DNA of 6,748 bases from a bacterium (GTDB lineage: Bacteria > Patescibacteriota > Minisyncoccia > Phycocordibacterales > UBA10002). Both the position numbers and the translations under genes were made by a program. Positions 1 through 4,858 of this stretch are shown here, in pieces; position 1 is the stretch's first letter; every line of letters begins with the position of its first letter. The stretch spans positions 1-6,748 of the forward strand of contig JAUSHG010000016.1 of assembly GCA_030648695.1 (NCBI GenBank), read 5' to 3'. The notes beneath the pieces are model-generated. The model worked only from the letters and a program-made list of their open reading frames with translations. It had not been told where the DNA came from and did not search any database.

Positions 1-128
1 AAAAGGACATCTTGAACCGGCCGGAATTTTGTATGGGGAAAGTTACCCGCGCCATTCAATCACTGGGGGGTATAGCAACTTCTACAACATTCTCACATTC
101 TTAAGAATGTGAGAATGTGAGAATGTTG
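1..128. other. Window-edge stretch without a callable gene
   Basis: No gene can be assigned here. Two plus-strand frames are open from the window edge. One ends at the TAA at 102-104 and the other at a TGA at about 110-112, so either could be the C-terminal tail of a gene lying to the left. The second contains a protein-like run with the residues RHSITGGYSNFYN. A minus-strand ATG at 55-53 is also open to the edge. None can be separated from chance over so short a distance. The right part is taken up by the palindrome annotated separately. Confidence 0.3.
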
Positions 129-129
129 T
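84..129. repeat. Long palindrome at the 3' end of the 274-aa gene
   Basis: Positions 87-118 form a perfect 32-bp palindrome centred between 102 and 103 (arms of the type ACATTCTCACATTCTT). An alternative register pairs 84-100 with 113-129, a 17-bp stem with a 12-nt loop, because the 8-mer GAATGTGA is tandemly repeated at 105-120. The outer arm touches the TAA stop (131-129) of the minus-strand gene. It may act as a transcription end or mRNA-stabilising hairpin. No T-tract follows on either strand, so it is not a standard intrinsic terminator and may be a dispersed palindromic repeat. Confidence 0.8.
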
Positions 130-953
130 TAGGGGCGGGTGAGGTCGAGAATGCTGCCTTTGAGGCGGCGAAACTGGCGCAGGGATACCAGCAGGTCGCT
201 TTCGGACTGCACCAGCTCGGTGAGAGAATGTTCTATAATCCGCGAAATCTCGCGCAGGACATATCCTGTGTAGATAAACTCCACCTTCATATCTTCCATT
301 GATTCAATATCATGCGAAATCTCCCACTTGGTGGAAAGCTGGCGGTATATTTTACCTACCAAGAGCGAGCTGTACCACAGTACATCATGTGCCGCCTCGC
401 TCTCGGCCCATTTTTGTTTGCGCTCATCCCCTGCTTCCGCGACATAACGCACCAGCGGCGCGCTCCAGCGCTTCACGCGGCGATACAGGAGAAAGGTTTC
501 CGGCTCGGGAATCAAGCGCGCGGGTTCTTCCTCACCCATATACTCGCCGTTCTCATCAAAATCCTCTTCCGTAATTTCTTCGCCGAGCACCTCGTTTTCG
601 CGCAACCCGAGATCTTTTGCCTGAAATGCCGTAACCTCTCTCAAATCCGCCAAATCATTCTCCGGAGTGGCGAGTGCTTCCTCCATGGTTTTCCCCACGC
701 TTTTTTCTTTGGGAGCTTTCTCTCCCGGCTCATCCGGAAGTCCAAGCAATCGCTTGACCTTTTCAAACCGGCCGCTGAAGCGGCACAGCTCTTTTCTGCA
801 CGGCTCCCGGCGCCAGGTGCACTCCCACCAAACGAGAACCTTACATCCGTCGATATCTTTGGGCACTCCCTCCGGAATAAGCGGGGTTGCAAGCAAACGC
901 TTGAACTCCTCTGACCACCACTCTACACGTTGTTTAGTGTGTTTGCGGGGCAT
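129..953 (-). CDS. Unrecognised 274-aa protein with Cys cluster and helical C-terminus
   Basis: I do not recognise this protein. It is soluble, with no signal peptide or membrane segment. Residues 1-60 are basic and tryptophan-rich (WW at 12-13 and 42-43). They contain four cysteines (C37, C45, C52, C57), which could bind a metal or form disulfides, although the spacing matches no zinc motif I know. Residues 65-150 are highly charged and probably disordered, ending in an acidic stretch around 120-147. Residues 150-265 look like a bundle of amphipathic helices with an aromatic patch (DVLWYSSLL). The ATG at 953 has AATAAT six bases upstream, consistent with a leaderless start. A strong AGGAGG at 1006-1001 instead suits an in-frame ATT at 995, which would add 14 residues. 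The frame is well separated from the metal cluster by 162 bp and may be its own unit. Its reality rests on length and a protein-like composition with clear domains. Confidence 0.75.
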   Translation of the reverse strand: MPRKHTKQRVEWWSEEFKRLLATPLIPEGVPKDIDGCKVLVWWECTWRREPCRKELCRFSGRFEKVKRLLGLPDEPGEKAPKEKSVGKTMEEALATPENDLADLREVTAFQAKDLGLRENEVLGEEITEEDFDENGEYMGEEEPARLIPEPETFLLYRRVKRWSAPLVRYVAEAGDERKQKWAESEAAHDVLWYSSLLVGKIYRQLSTKWEISHDIESMEDMKVEFIYTGYVLREISRIIEHSLTELVQSESDLLVSLRQFRRLKGSILDLTRP

Positions 954-1006
954 AGTTTTATTATTTAGAATGTATGCAATTGAAGCCGTCTCAATCTTTT
1001 CCTCCT
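947..1006 (-). promoter_or_regulatory. Start region of the 274-aa gene: SD without ATG, and -10-like box
   Basis: On the minus strand AGGAGG lies at 1006-1001. Five bases later is ATT (995-993), in frame with the downstream ATG at 953 and with no stop between. One base further on, TTG (994-992) opens a 9-codon frame that ends in TAA at 967-965. Separately, AATAAT sits exactly six bases before the ATG at 953, with no good -35 box. The SD could serve an ATT-initiated longer form, a tiny leader peptide, or be fortuitous. Confidence 0.4.
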
Positions 1007-1011
1007 CTGTT

Positions 1012-1040
1012 ATTCCCCGTCTGCCTATCGTGGCAGGAAT
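1012..1040. repeat. Degenerate REP-like hairpin
   Basis: ATTCC at 1012-1016 and GGAAT at 1036-1040 enclose CTGCC (1021-1025) and GGCAG (1032-1036), giving an imperfect stem-loop. Its outer edges resemble the better-formed hairpin 33 bp away at 1073-1092. It lies in the gap between the ATPase gene and the 274-aa gene and overlaps no recognised promoter. It is probably a decayed repeat copy. Confidence 0.4.
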
Positions 1041-1067
1041 GGCAGAATTCAGAACGCTGCGACATAC

Positions 1068-1096
1068 TCTGGATTCCCCTTTTCAGGGGAATGACA
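1068..1096 (+). repeat. REP-like palindromic repeat (TCTGGATTCCCC type)
   Basis: The pairs 1073-1080 and 1085-1092 (ATTCCCCT / AGGGGAAT) close an 8-bp stem on a TTTC loop. The flanks TCTGG and GACA fit the widespread bacterial pattern TCTGGATTCCC-N-GGGAATGACA. It lies 24 bp after the ATPase stop codon (minus strand). It may protect the 3' end of that mRNA, but no T-tract follows, so termination is doubtful. A second copy in the opposite orientation lies at 4831-4855. Confidence 0.65.
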
Positions 1097-1115
1097 CCAT
1101 ACTGCGTACTTTCAA

Positions 1116-3368
1116 TTATATCATCCTGCGGCGCAAGAGTAGAGCGTTGAACGCCACAATCACTGTGGAAAACGACATGAGAATGGCGGCAACGGCCGGC
1201 TCAAGGAAAATCCCGCGCGAAGCGAGCACCCCTGCGGCAAGAGGAATGGCTATAATATTGTACCCGGCGGCCCACCAGAGATTTTGAATCATTTTGTTAT
1301 ACGTCAAGCGCGAAAGGCGGATAATCTTCGCAATATCCCGCGGGTCGCTTTTGACGAGGATAATACCGGCGGATTCAATCGCCACGTTGGTACCGGCACC
1401 AATCGCTATGCCCAAATCGGATTGCGTGAGCGCCGGAGCGTCATTGACGCCGTCTCCTACCATGGCAACCTTTCGCCCCTGATTCTGCAGAAGTTTGACC
1501 TTTTCCGCTTTTTCCCCGGGAAGCACGCGGGCAAAGTATTCATCCAGCTCAAGTTCGCGCGCAACAAATCTGCCGACTTCCTCCGAGTCGCCGGTAATCA
1601 TGGCAACGCGCATGCCCATATCTTTAAGCACCAACACCGCCTCCTTTGATTCAGGGCGAATAATGTCCGCGAGCGCAAGCGCGCCGGAAAATACCCGCCC
1701 CGAGAGCACAAAAATAATGGTCTTGCCTTCTTTGGCGAGCGCGGCGGCTTTTTCGCGGACCGAAACCGGCACGGCAACGCCGTCTTCTTTGAGCAGTTCA
1801 TAACTTCCCACTTTGACTATCATGCCTCCGATGTTTGCCTGCGCTCCCTTTCCCGGAAGACGCTCAAATTTTCCGGAAGCAAGCGGTGGCAGTTTGCGGC
1901 GTTTGGCCTCCTGCACAATCCCGCGTGCAATCGGGTGCTCGGAGAAATATTCCACGGATGCGGCGCGCGCGAGCACTTCTTCCTCGGTCCCCTCAACCGG
2001 AATCACGTCCGTAACTCCGTACTCGCCCGAGGTGAGCGTCCCTGTTTTGTCAAAGAGCACGGTATCAATGTTCCGTGCCGCTTCAAGGGCAAGGCGCTGC
2101 CGCACGAGTACTCCGCTCTGCGCTCCTTTGGTCGTGGAAATGGAAGCCACCAGCGGGATCGCAAGTCCCAAGGCATGCGGACAGGCCACCACGAGCACCG
2201 CAACCAGCCGCTCTACCGCAAACACGACACCGGCTCCGGCCAGAAGCCAGACGGCCAATGTGCTTCCACCCGCAACAATGGCGACGACGGTGAGGAGAAG
2301 CGCCGCGCGGTCCGCAAGCATCTGCAGGCGCGACTTACTCGCCTGCGCTTCGGCAACGAGGCGTCTGATGCCGGAAAGAAAGGTGTGCTCCCCGATGGCC
2401 GTTACCAGAACAATAAGCGCTCCATCGCCGTTTATGGAGCCAGCAATAACTGCATCCTTCTCTTTTTTGATAACCGGTTTGGATTCTCCAGTAAGCAGGG
2501 ATTCATTCAATTCCGAGCGCCCTTCTACAACACTGCCGTCTGCCGGCACTTTGGCGCCCGGCTTGACGAGCACCCAGTCCCCAACCCTCAATTCTTCAAT
2601 CAGGACTTCTTTTGTTTCAGAATCTTCATTTGTAATTTGAGTATTGGGATTTGTTTGGAATTTGGTGTTTGTGATTTGGGATTTGCGAATTATCAAAATT
2701 GCTTTATCGGGCAGCAATTTTGATAATTCGCGCAGTGCTCCCTGCGCCCCGCTTACCGCGCGCATTTCAATCCAATGTCCGAGGAGCATGATAGTAACGA
2801 GCGAAGCGAGCTCAAAAAAGAGCGTTTCGCCTTCACCTCTGACGGTAACCCACACGCTGTAACCATACGCGGTGACAATGGCAAGCGCGATGAGCGTCAT
2901 CATTCCCGGCATGCGCGCGCGCAGTTCGCGGTACGCGCCGACAAGGAACACAAAGCCGCCGTAGAAAAAGACGGCTGATCCCAGCACTGCCGGAATCAGA
3001 ATTTCCAAATTCCAAGTTCCAAATTCCAAGGCAGGCAGCCGGATGCCAAGAAATGTCTCGGCCATGTCCGAATAGAGAAACAGTGGAATGGTGAGCGCAA
3101 GCGAAACCCAGAATTTTATTTTAAAAATATTGGTGGAGTGTCCCGCATGCTTGTCATGCCCGTGCCCCGCATCGGAACTTTTAGTCCGCAACGCTCCACC
3201 GGTAACCGGCAGGAGCGCCATGCCGCACTCGGGACAAAGACCTGGCTTGTCGCTTATTACTTCCGGGTGCATGGGACAGGAGAAAACCACACCCCCTTCT
3301 TTCGGAGCGTGCATTTCGTGTCCGTGCTCGTGTCCGCCGTGATGACAGTGATGTTCGTGCATATTCAT
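1116..3368 (-). CDS. copB: Heavy-metal P-type ATPase, P1B-3 (CopB-like) copper/silver exporter
   Basis: This 750-aa inner-membrane pump uses ATP to export metal, most likely copper or silver. Residues 1-30 are a His-rich tail (HEHHCHH), residues 28-55 a heavy-metal-binding domain (CPMHPEV and CPECGM), and a second His patch follows at 69-77. Eight membrane segments lie near 84-104, 122-145, 156-176, 183-202, 356-378, 386-408, 693-715 and 722-745. The actuator TGES is at 293-296, the TM6 metal site CPH at 396-398, the phosphorylation site DKTGT at 440-444, HP at 478-479, TGD at 592-594 and GDGVND at 638-643. TM7 has YN at 703-704 and TM8 has MSFST at 731-735. CPH with MSxST defines subgroup P1B-3. 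I chose the ATG at 3368 over a GTG at 3416 because the extra residues look non-native; no SD supports either. Odd features are a repetitive insert of about 30 residues at 224-253 and a repeat-derived loop at 114-123. The pump closes the csoR cluster. Zinc or mixed specificity is less likely. Confidence 0.95.
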   Translation of the reverse strand: MNMHEHHCHHGGHEHGHEMHAPKEGGVVFSCPMHPEVISDKPGLCPECGMALLPVTGGALRTKSSDAGHGHDKHAGHSTNIFKIKFWVSLALTIPLFLYSDMAETFLGIRLPALEFGTWNLEILIPAVLGSAVFFYGGFVFLVGAYRELRARMPGMMTLIALAIVTAYGYSVWVTVRGEGETLFFELASLVTIMLLGHWIEMRAVSGAQGALRELSKLLPDKAILIIRKSQITNTKFQTNPNTQITNEDSETKEVLIEELRVGDWVLVKPGAKVPADGSVVEGRSELNESLLTGESKPVIKKEKDAVIAGSINGDGALIVLVTAIGEHTFLSGIRRLVAEAQASKSRLQMLADRAALLLTVVAIVAGGSTLAVWLLAGAGVVFAVERLVAVLVVACPHALGLAIPLVASISTTKGAQSGVLVRQRLALEAARNIDTVLFDKTGTLTSGEYGVTDVIPVEGTEEEVLARAASVEYFSEHPIARGIVQEAKRRKLPPLASGKFERLPGKGAQANIGGMIVKVGSYELLKEDGVAVPVSVREKAAALAKEGKTIIFVLSGRVFSGALALADIIRPESKEAVLVLKDMGMRVAMITGDSEEVGRFVARELELDEYFARVLPGEKAEKVKLLQNQGRKVAMVGDGVNDAPALTQSDLGIAIGAGTNVAIESAGIILVKSDPRDIAKIIRLSRLTYNKMIQNLWWAAGYNIIAIPLAAGVLASRGIFLEPAVAAILMSFSTVIVAFNALLLRRRMI
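2610..2731 (-). repeat. Intragenic inverted repeat plus A/C-rich repeat tract in the ATPase gene
   Basis: Positions 2685-2703 and 2713-2731 are perfect 19-bp inverted arms with a 9-nt loop. One arm encodes native actuator residues (ELSKLL, 214-219) and the other, its reverse complement, encodes AILIIR (223-228). On the minus strand a tract of degenerate AAATCCCAAATC-like units follows to about 2630, coding for an N/T/Q-rich stretch. P1B ATPases normally have only a short turn between LLPDKA and the EELRVGD strand, so roughly 20-25 residues look inserted. The frame is kept. Confidence 0.75.
3003..3030. repeat. Two perfect 14-bp tandem copies inside the ATPase gene
   Basis: TTCCAAATTCCAAG occurs at 3003-3016 and again at 3017-3030. 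On the coding (minus) strand this gives LEFGTWNLEI, ATPase residues 114-123, in the short non-cytoplasmic loop between TM1 and TM2. The core AAATTCCAA also occurs in the repeat tract at 2630-2685, so the two places appear to share a repeat family. The frame is intact. Confidence 0.75.
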
Positions 3369-3475
3369 TGTGATGAATTGATGGTATCTATTGTGCGCTG
3401 AAAATGAGGCCAACACCGAAAGACATCACTTGCGAGGTCTGCAAAGGGTGAGCACGGACATTCATATTCTCTTTA
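3369..3475 (-). other. Leader between DUF5676 gene and ATPase gene
   Basis: These 107 bp hold no recognisable gene, no clear SD and no strong promoter. A weak TTGGCC-17-TAGATA pair is present on the minus strand upstream of the ATPase ATG. A small TTGC/GCAA hairpin with an AGACCTC loop lies near 3430-3445. The ATPase is probably co-transcribed from upstream, with a possible weak internal promoter. Confidence 0.35.
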
Positions 3476-3751
3476 TTATACCGCCGACTTCACCGAAGCG
3501 TTATAGAGCTTCGCGAGGAGATATACACCGGCATACGCGTAGACCACGAGCGGGATAAGGCCAAGCAGGAATCCGCCGAAGGTAACGTCCACTTCTCCGA
3601 GTGCGGTTTGCGCGGCCGGAAGGTGCATGCCTCCCGCAAAAATCTTCATAGAGAGCTCCGGAGCAATTGCCACGAATAACGTGCAGACGATATAGAGAAT
3701 GACGGTTGTTATCGCCGCGGCATTTGCCAGCTTAACTGCGTTTAATTGCAT
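3476..3751 (-). CDS. Small two-helix membrane protein, DUF5676-like
   Basis: This 91-aa protein has two predicted membrane helices, about residues 7-29 (AAITTVILYIVCTLFVAIAP) and 57-82 (FGGFLLGLIPLVVYAYAGVYLLAKLYN). A short loop between them contains GGMHLP. The N-terminus MQLNAVKLANA and the FGGFLLG motif match the DUF5676 family as I remember it. These small proteins often accompany heavy-metal ATPases and SHOCT proteins, and their function is unknown. I chose the ATG at 3751. An upstream in-frame start at 3814 would overlap the previous gene and add a basic tail not seen in relatives. The gene lies 49 bp after the SHOCT gene and 107 bp before the ATPase, so it is probably in the same operon. 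It may assist or modulate metal handling at the membrane, but this is inferred from context only. Confidence 0.8.
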   Translation of the reverse strand: MQLNAVKLANAAAITTVILYIVCTLFVAIAPELSMKIFAGGMHLPAAQTALGEVDVTFGGFLLGLIPLVVYAYAGVYLLAKLYNASVKSAV

Positions 3752-3800
3752 AGTATGTTTTTGTTTAGCTACTCGAACCTGTAGTCTTGCTCTTTCCCGC

Positions 3801-4112
3801 CTATGAACGCTCAATCTCCTTCTTCATTGACTCAAACTGTTCTTTCGTGAGTTCGCCTTTCGCATAGCGTTCCTTAAGAATATCGAGCGCGGCTTTTCCG
3901 CCATCAGTTCTCCCTCCGCTGTTGCGACTACCGGTTGAGAGCTCCCGCACCACCCACACGACGAAGAAAATGACCGCCACCCACACGATAATCATAAAGA
4001 ACCCGCCAAACAGCGTGTGCCCGAACCAGTCCCCACCCCCACTATATCCGTACATCATGGATGTCATACGATTAAGAATTGATAATTGCTCGACCCAACT
4101 ACTAGAACTCAT
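3801..4112 (-). CDS. Small membrane protein with C-terminal SHOCT domain
   Basis: This 103-aa protein has one membrane helix at about 34-57 (from FGGFFMIIVW to VVWVVREL), a Gly/Ser-rich linker (59-72) and a SHOCT helix pair at about 73-101 (ALDILKERYAKGELTKEQFE). SHOCT domains are short oligomerisation modules found on membrane-anchored proteins. Single-helix SHOCT proteins are common beside copper and other metal ATPases, but their role is unclear. The start is uncertain. The ATG at 4112 lies inside the right half of a perfect 48-bp inverted repeat, which would encode MSSSSWVEQ and could sequester it. Later ATGs at 4067, 4058 and 4055 would give proteins starting MTSMMYGYSGGG or MMYGYSGGG, closer to typical family N-termini. 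No SD favours any of them. It follows dsrE by 35 bp and precedes the DUF5676 gene by 49 bp. Confidence 0.82.
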   Translation of the reverse strand: MSSSSWVEQLSILNRMTSMMYGYSGGGDWFGHTLFGGFFMIIVWVAVIFFVVWVVRELSTGSRNSGGRTDGGKAALDILKERYAKGELTKEQFESMKKEIERS

Positions 4113-4150
4113 TTCAAAACCTACCCTGGTAGGTTTTGAAATGAGTTCTA
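4103..4150. repeat. Perfect 48-bp inverted repeat across gene boundary
   Basis: Positions 4103-4125 and 4128-4150 are perfect 23-bp inverted arms around the dinucleotide CT. The outer sequence is TAGAACTCATTTC and the inner core CCTACC/GGTAGG. It contains the TAG stop of the DsrE gene (4150-4148) and the first ATG of the SHOCT gene (4112-4110). No T-tract follows, so it is not a standard terminator. It may be a dispersed palindromic element flanked by TA, an mRNA processing hairpin that separates expression of the two halves of the operon, or a binding site. Confidence 0.85.
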
Positions 4151-4474
4151 ACCAAAAACTAATACTTTATCTGAACGCTCGACCATTGCGAGCAAATCAG
4201 ACATTGTGGAAACTGGGCATGTTCCGCTTTCTTTCTTGCCGCGCATCTTCAAACAGCTGCCACAAGTGTATAGTTCTCCTTTCAATTCCTTGAATTCGGT
4301 TACTTTTGCGGAAATATCAAAATCCTTGCTGTCGGGAATGGCATCAAGTTCGACCCCCTCGCTCATCAGAAACACCTCAACGTGATGCCCTGCTTTGAGC
4401 GCGCTAATGCCGAGACGGAACATGTTCCACGCATGTTCAGGCTTGTTTGACTGCAAAATGATGCCGAGTGTCAT
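4148..4474 (-). CDS. DsrE/DsrF-like family protein
   Basis: This 108-aa cytosolic protein has the DsrE-type alpha/beta layout. A first strand (TLGIILQSN) is followed by a helix (AWNMFRLGISALKAGH), the strand VEVFLMSEGVELD, a Cys region and a final helix and strand (MSDLLAMVERSDKVLVFG). Cysteines sit at C71 and C74 (CGSC) and C86 (TCP), the pattern seen in DsrE-like proteins that carry or sense sulfur. The family includes sulfurtransferases of tRNA thiolation and sulfur oxidation and many stand-alone members of unknown role. Such genes are often next to CsoR or CstR repressors, suggesting thiol or persulfide chemistry linked to metal or sulfide stress. It starts 7 bp after the csoR stop, so the two are co-transcribed. 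No SD is visible. The stop TAG lies in the outer arm of the 48-bp inverted repeat. Confidence 0.87.
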   Translation of the reverse strand: MTLGIILQSNKPEHAWNMFRLGISALKAGHHVEVFLMSEGVELDAIPDSKDFDISAKVTEFKELKGELYTCGSCLKMRGKKESGTCPVSTMSDLLAMVERSDKVLVFG

Positions 4475-4481
4475 GTTATTT

Positions 4482-4754
4482 TTATTTGGCGCATTGCGCC
4501 AGGTTATACACCTTTATTATCTCCCTGACGGCTCTCCGCTTCTCTCCCTTCTGCAGTTGTTTGACGACATGCGTTGAGAGGTGATTTTCAAGGAGCACAT
4601 TTTCAACGCCCGAAAGCGCTTTTTTAACCGCACCGGCTTGCGTGATAATGTCCACGCAATAGCGCTCCTCCCCCACCATGCGCCTAATGCCGCGAAGCTG
4701 ACCCTCAATGATGGAGAGCCGCCGTAGGAGCTTTTGTTTCGTATCCTGCTTCAT
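4482..4754 (-). CDS. csoR: CsoR/RcnR-family metal-sensing repressor
   Basis: This 90-aa all-helical DNA-binding repressor belongs to the CsoR/RcnR family (formerly DUF156). The helix-1 motif RLSIIEGQLRGIRRMV is at 12-27. The metal ligands X-Y-Z of the family correspond to C33 (RYCVDI), H58 (ENHLSTH) and H62. Copper CsoR proteins have Cys in the last position, and RcnR has His there plus an N-terminal His that is absent here. Cu(I) is suggested by the CopB neighbour, but the ligand set is not canonical. A TTG at 4796 gives a longer frame, but it would place the promoter and operator inside the gene. The ATG at 4754 lies six bases after the -10 box, implying a leaderless mRNA. It is first gene of the metal cluster and probably autoregulates through the dyad at 4763-4781. 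Confidence 0.93.
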   Translation of the reverse strand: MKQDTKQKLLRRLSIIEGQLRGIRRMVGEERYCVDIITQAGAVKKALSGVENVLLENHLSTHVVKQLQKGEKRRAVREIIKVYNLAQCAK

Positions 4755-4760
4755 GCTGCC

Positions 4761-4790
4761 ATGATACCCCCTAGGGGTATCGACTGTCAA
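4761..4790 (-). promoter_or_regulatory. Promoter of csoR and the metal-resistance cluster
   Basis: On the minus strand a consensus TTGACA (4790-4785) and TATCAT (4766-4761) are separated by 18 bp. The expected start point falls at or next to the A of the csoR ATG at 4754, so the transcript probably has no leader. The spacer is filled by the CsoR-type dyad, as expected for metal-derepressed transcription. Confidence 0.85.
4763..4781. promoter_or_regulatory. CsoR-type operator
   Basis: GATACCCC-CTA-GGGGTATC is a perfect dyad with 8-bp arms and a 3-bp centre. A/T-flanked C-tract/G-tract dyads of this kind are the known binding sites of CsoR and related repressors, for example at Bacillus copZA. 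It covers the promoter spacer and part of the -10 box, so bound repressor should block RNA polymerase. Confidence 0.88.
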
Positions 4791-4794
4791 GCGC

Positions 4795-4827
4795 AAAAAA
4801 ATAATGAGCAGAGCGACTCTGTTTTTT
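4795..4827. terminator. Possible bidirectional intrinsic terminator between msrA and csoR
   Basis: CAGAG (4809-4813) and CTCTG (4817-4821) form a short stem on a CGA loop. T6 follows on the plus strand (4822-4827). On the minus strand a T7 run follows seven bases after the stem (4801-4795). It would separate msrA from the csoR promoter. The stem is short, so strength is uncertain. No plus-strand gene ends here. Confidence 0.45.
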
Positions 4828-4830
4828 GAG

Positions 4831-4855
4831 CGTCCCCGCGAAGGCGGGGATCCAG
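4831..4855 (-). repeat. REP-like palindromic repeat (second copy)
   Basis: TCCCCGC (4833-4839) and GCGGGGA (4844-4850) form a 7-bp stem on a GAAG loop. Read on the minus strand, TCTGGATCCCCGC then GCGGGGAC matches the pattern of the copy at 1068-1096, in the opposite orientation. It begins a few bases after the msrA stop and may form the 3' hairpin of that mRNA. Confidence 0.65.
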
Positions 4856-4858
4856 AAA

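Noticed and set aside
312..914. 200-aa plus-strand frame opposite the 274-aa gene
   Set aside because: It overlaps the minus-strand gene entirely and has the Arg/Leu/Phe-rich, domain-free composition of an antisense shadow. The minus-strand frame is longer and more protein-like.
1813..2723. Two long plus-strand frames (275 and 262 aa) within the ATPase region
   Set aside because: Both are antisense to the unmistakable P-type ATPase, with Ser/Thr/Arg-rich shadow composition and no recognisable domains.
3369..3416. GTG-initiated 16-residue extension of the ATPase
   Set aside because: There is no SD, and the extra residues do not resemble CopB N-termini. The ATG at 3368 starts directly before the His-rich tail.
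3755..3785. GGTTCGAG resembling a tRNA T-loop between the SHOCT and DUF5676 genes
   Set aside because: No acceptor, D or anticodon arm can be built around it in the 49-bp gap.
3752..3814. Upstream start for the DUF5676-like protein
   Set aside because: It overlaps the end of the SHOCT gene and adds a highly basic tail atypical for the family.
4755..4796. TTG-initiated N-terminal extension of the csoR frame
   Set aside because: It would translate the -10 box and the operator dyad. Relatives start near MKQ.
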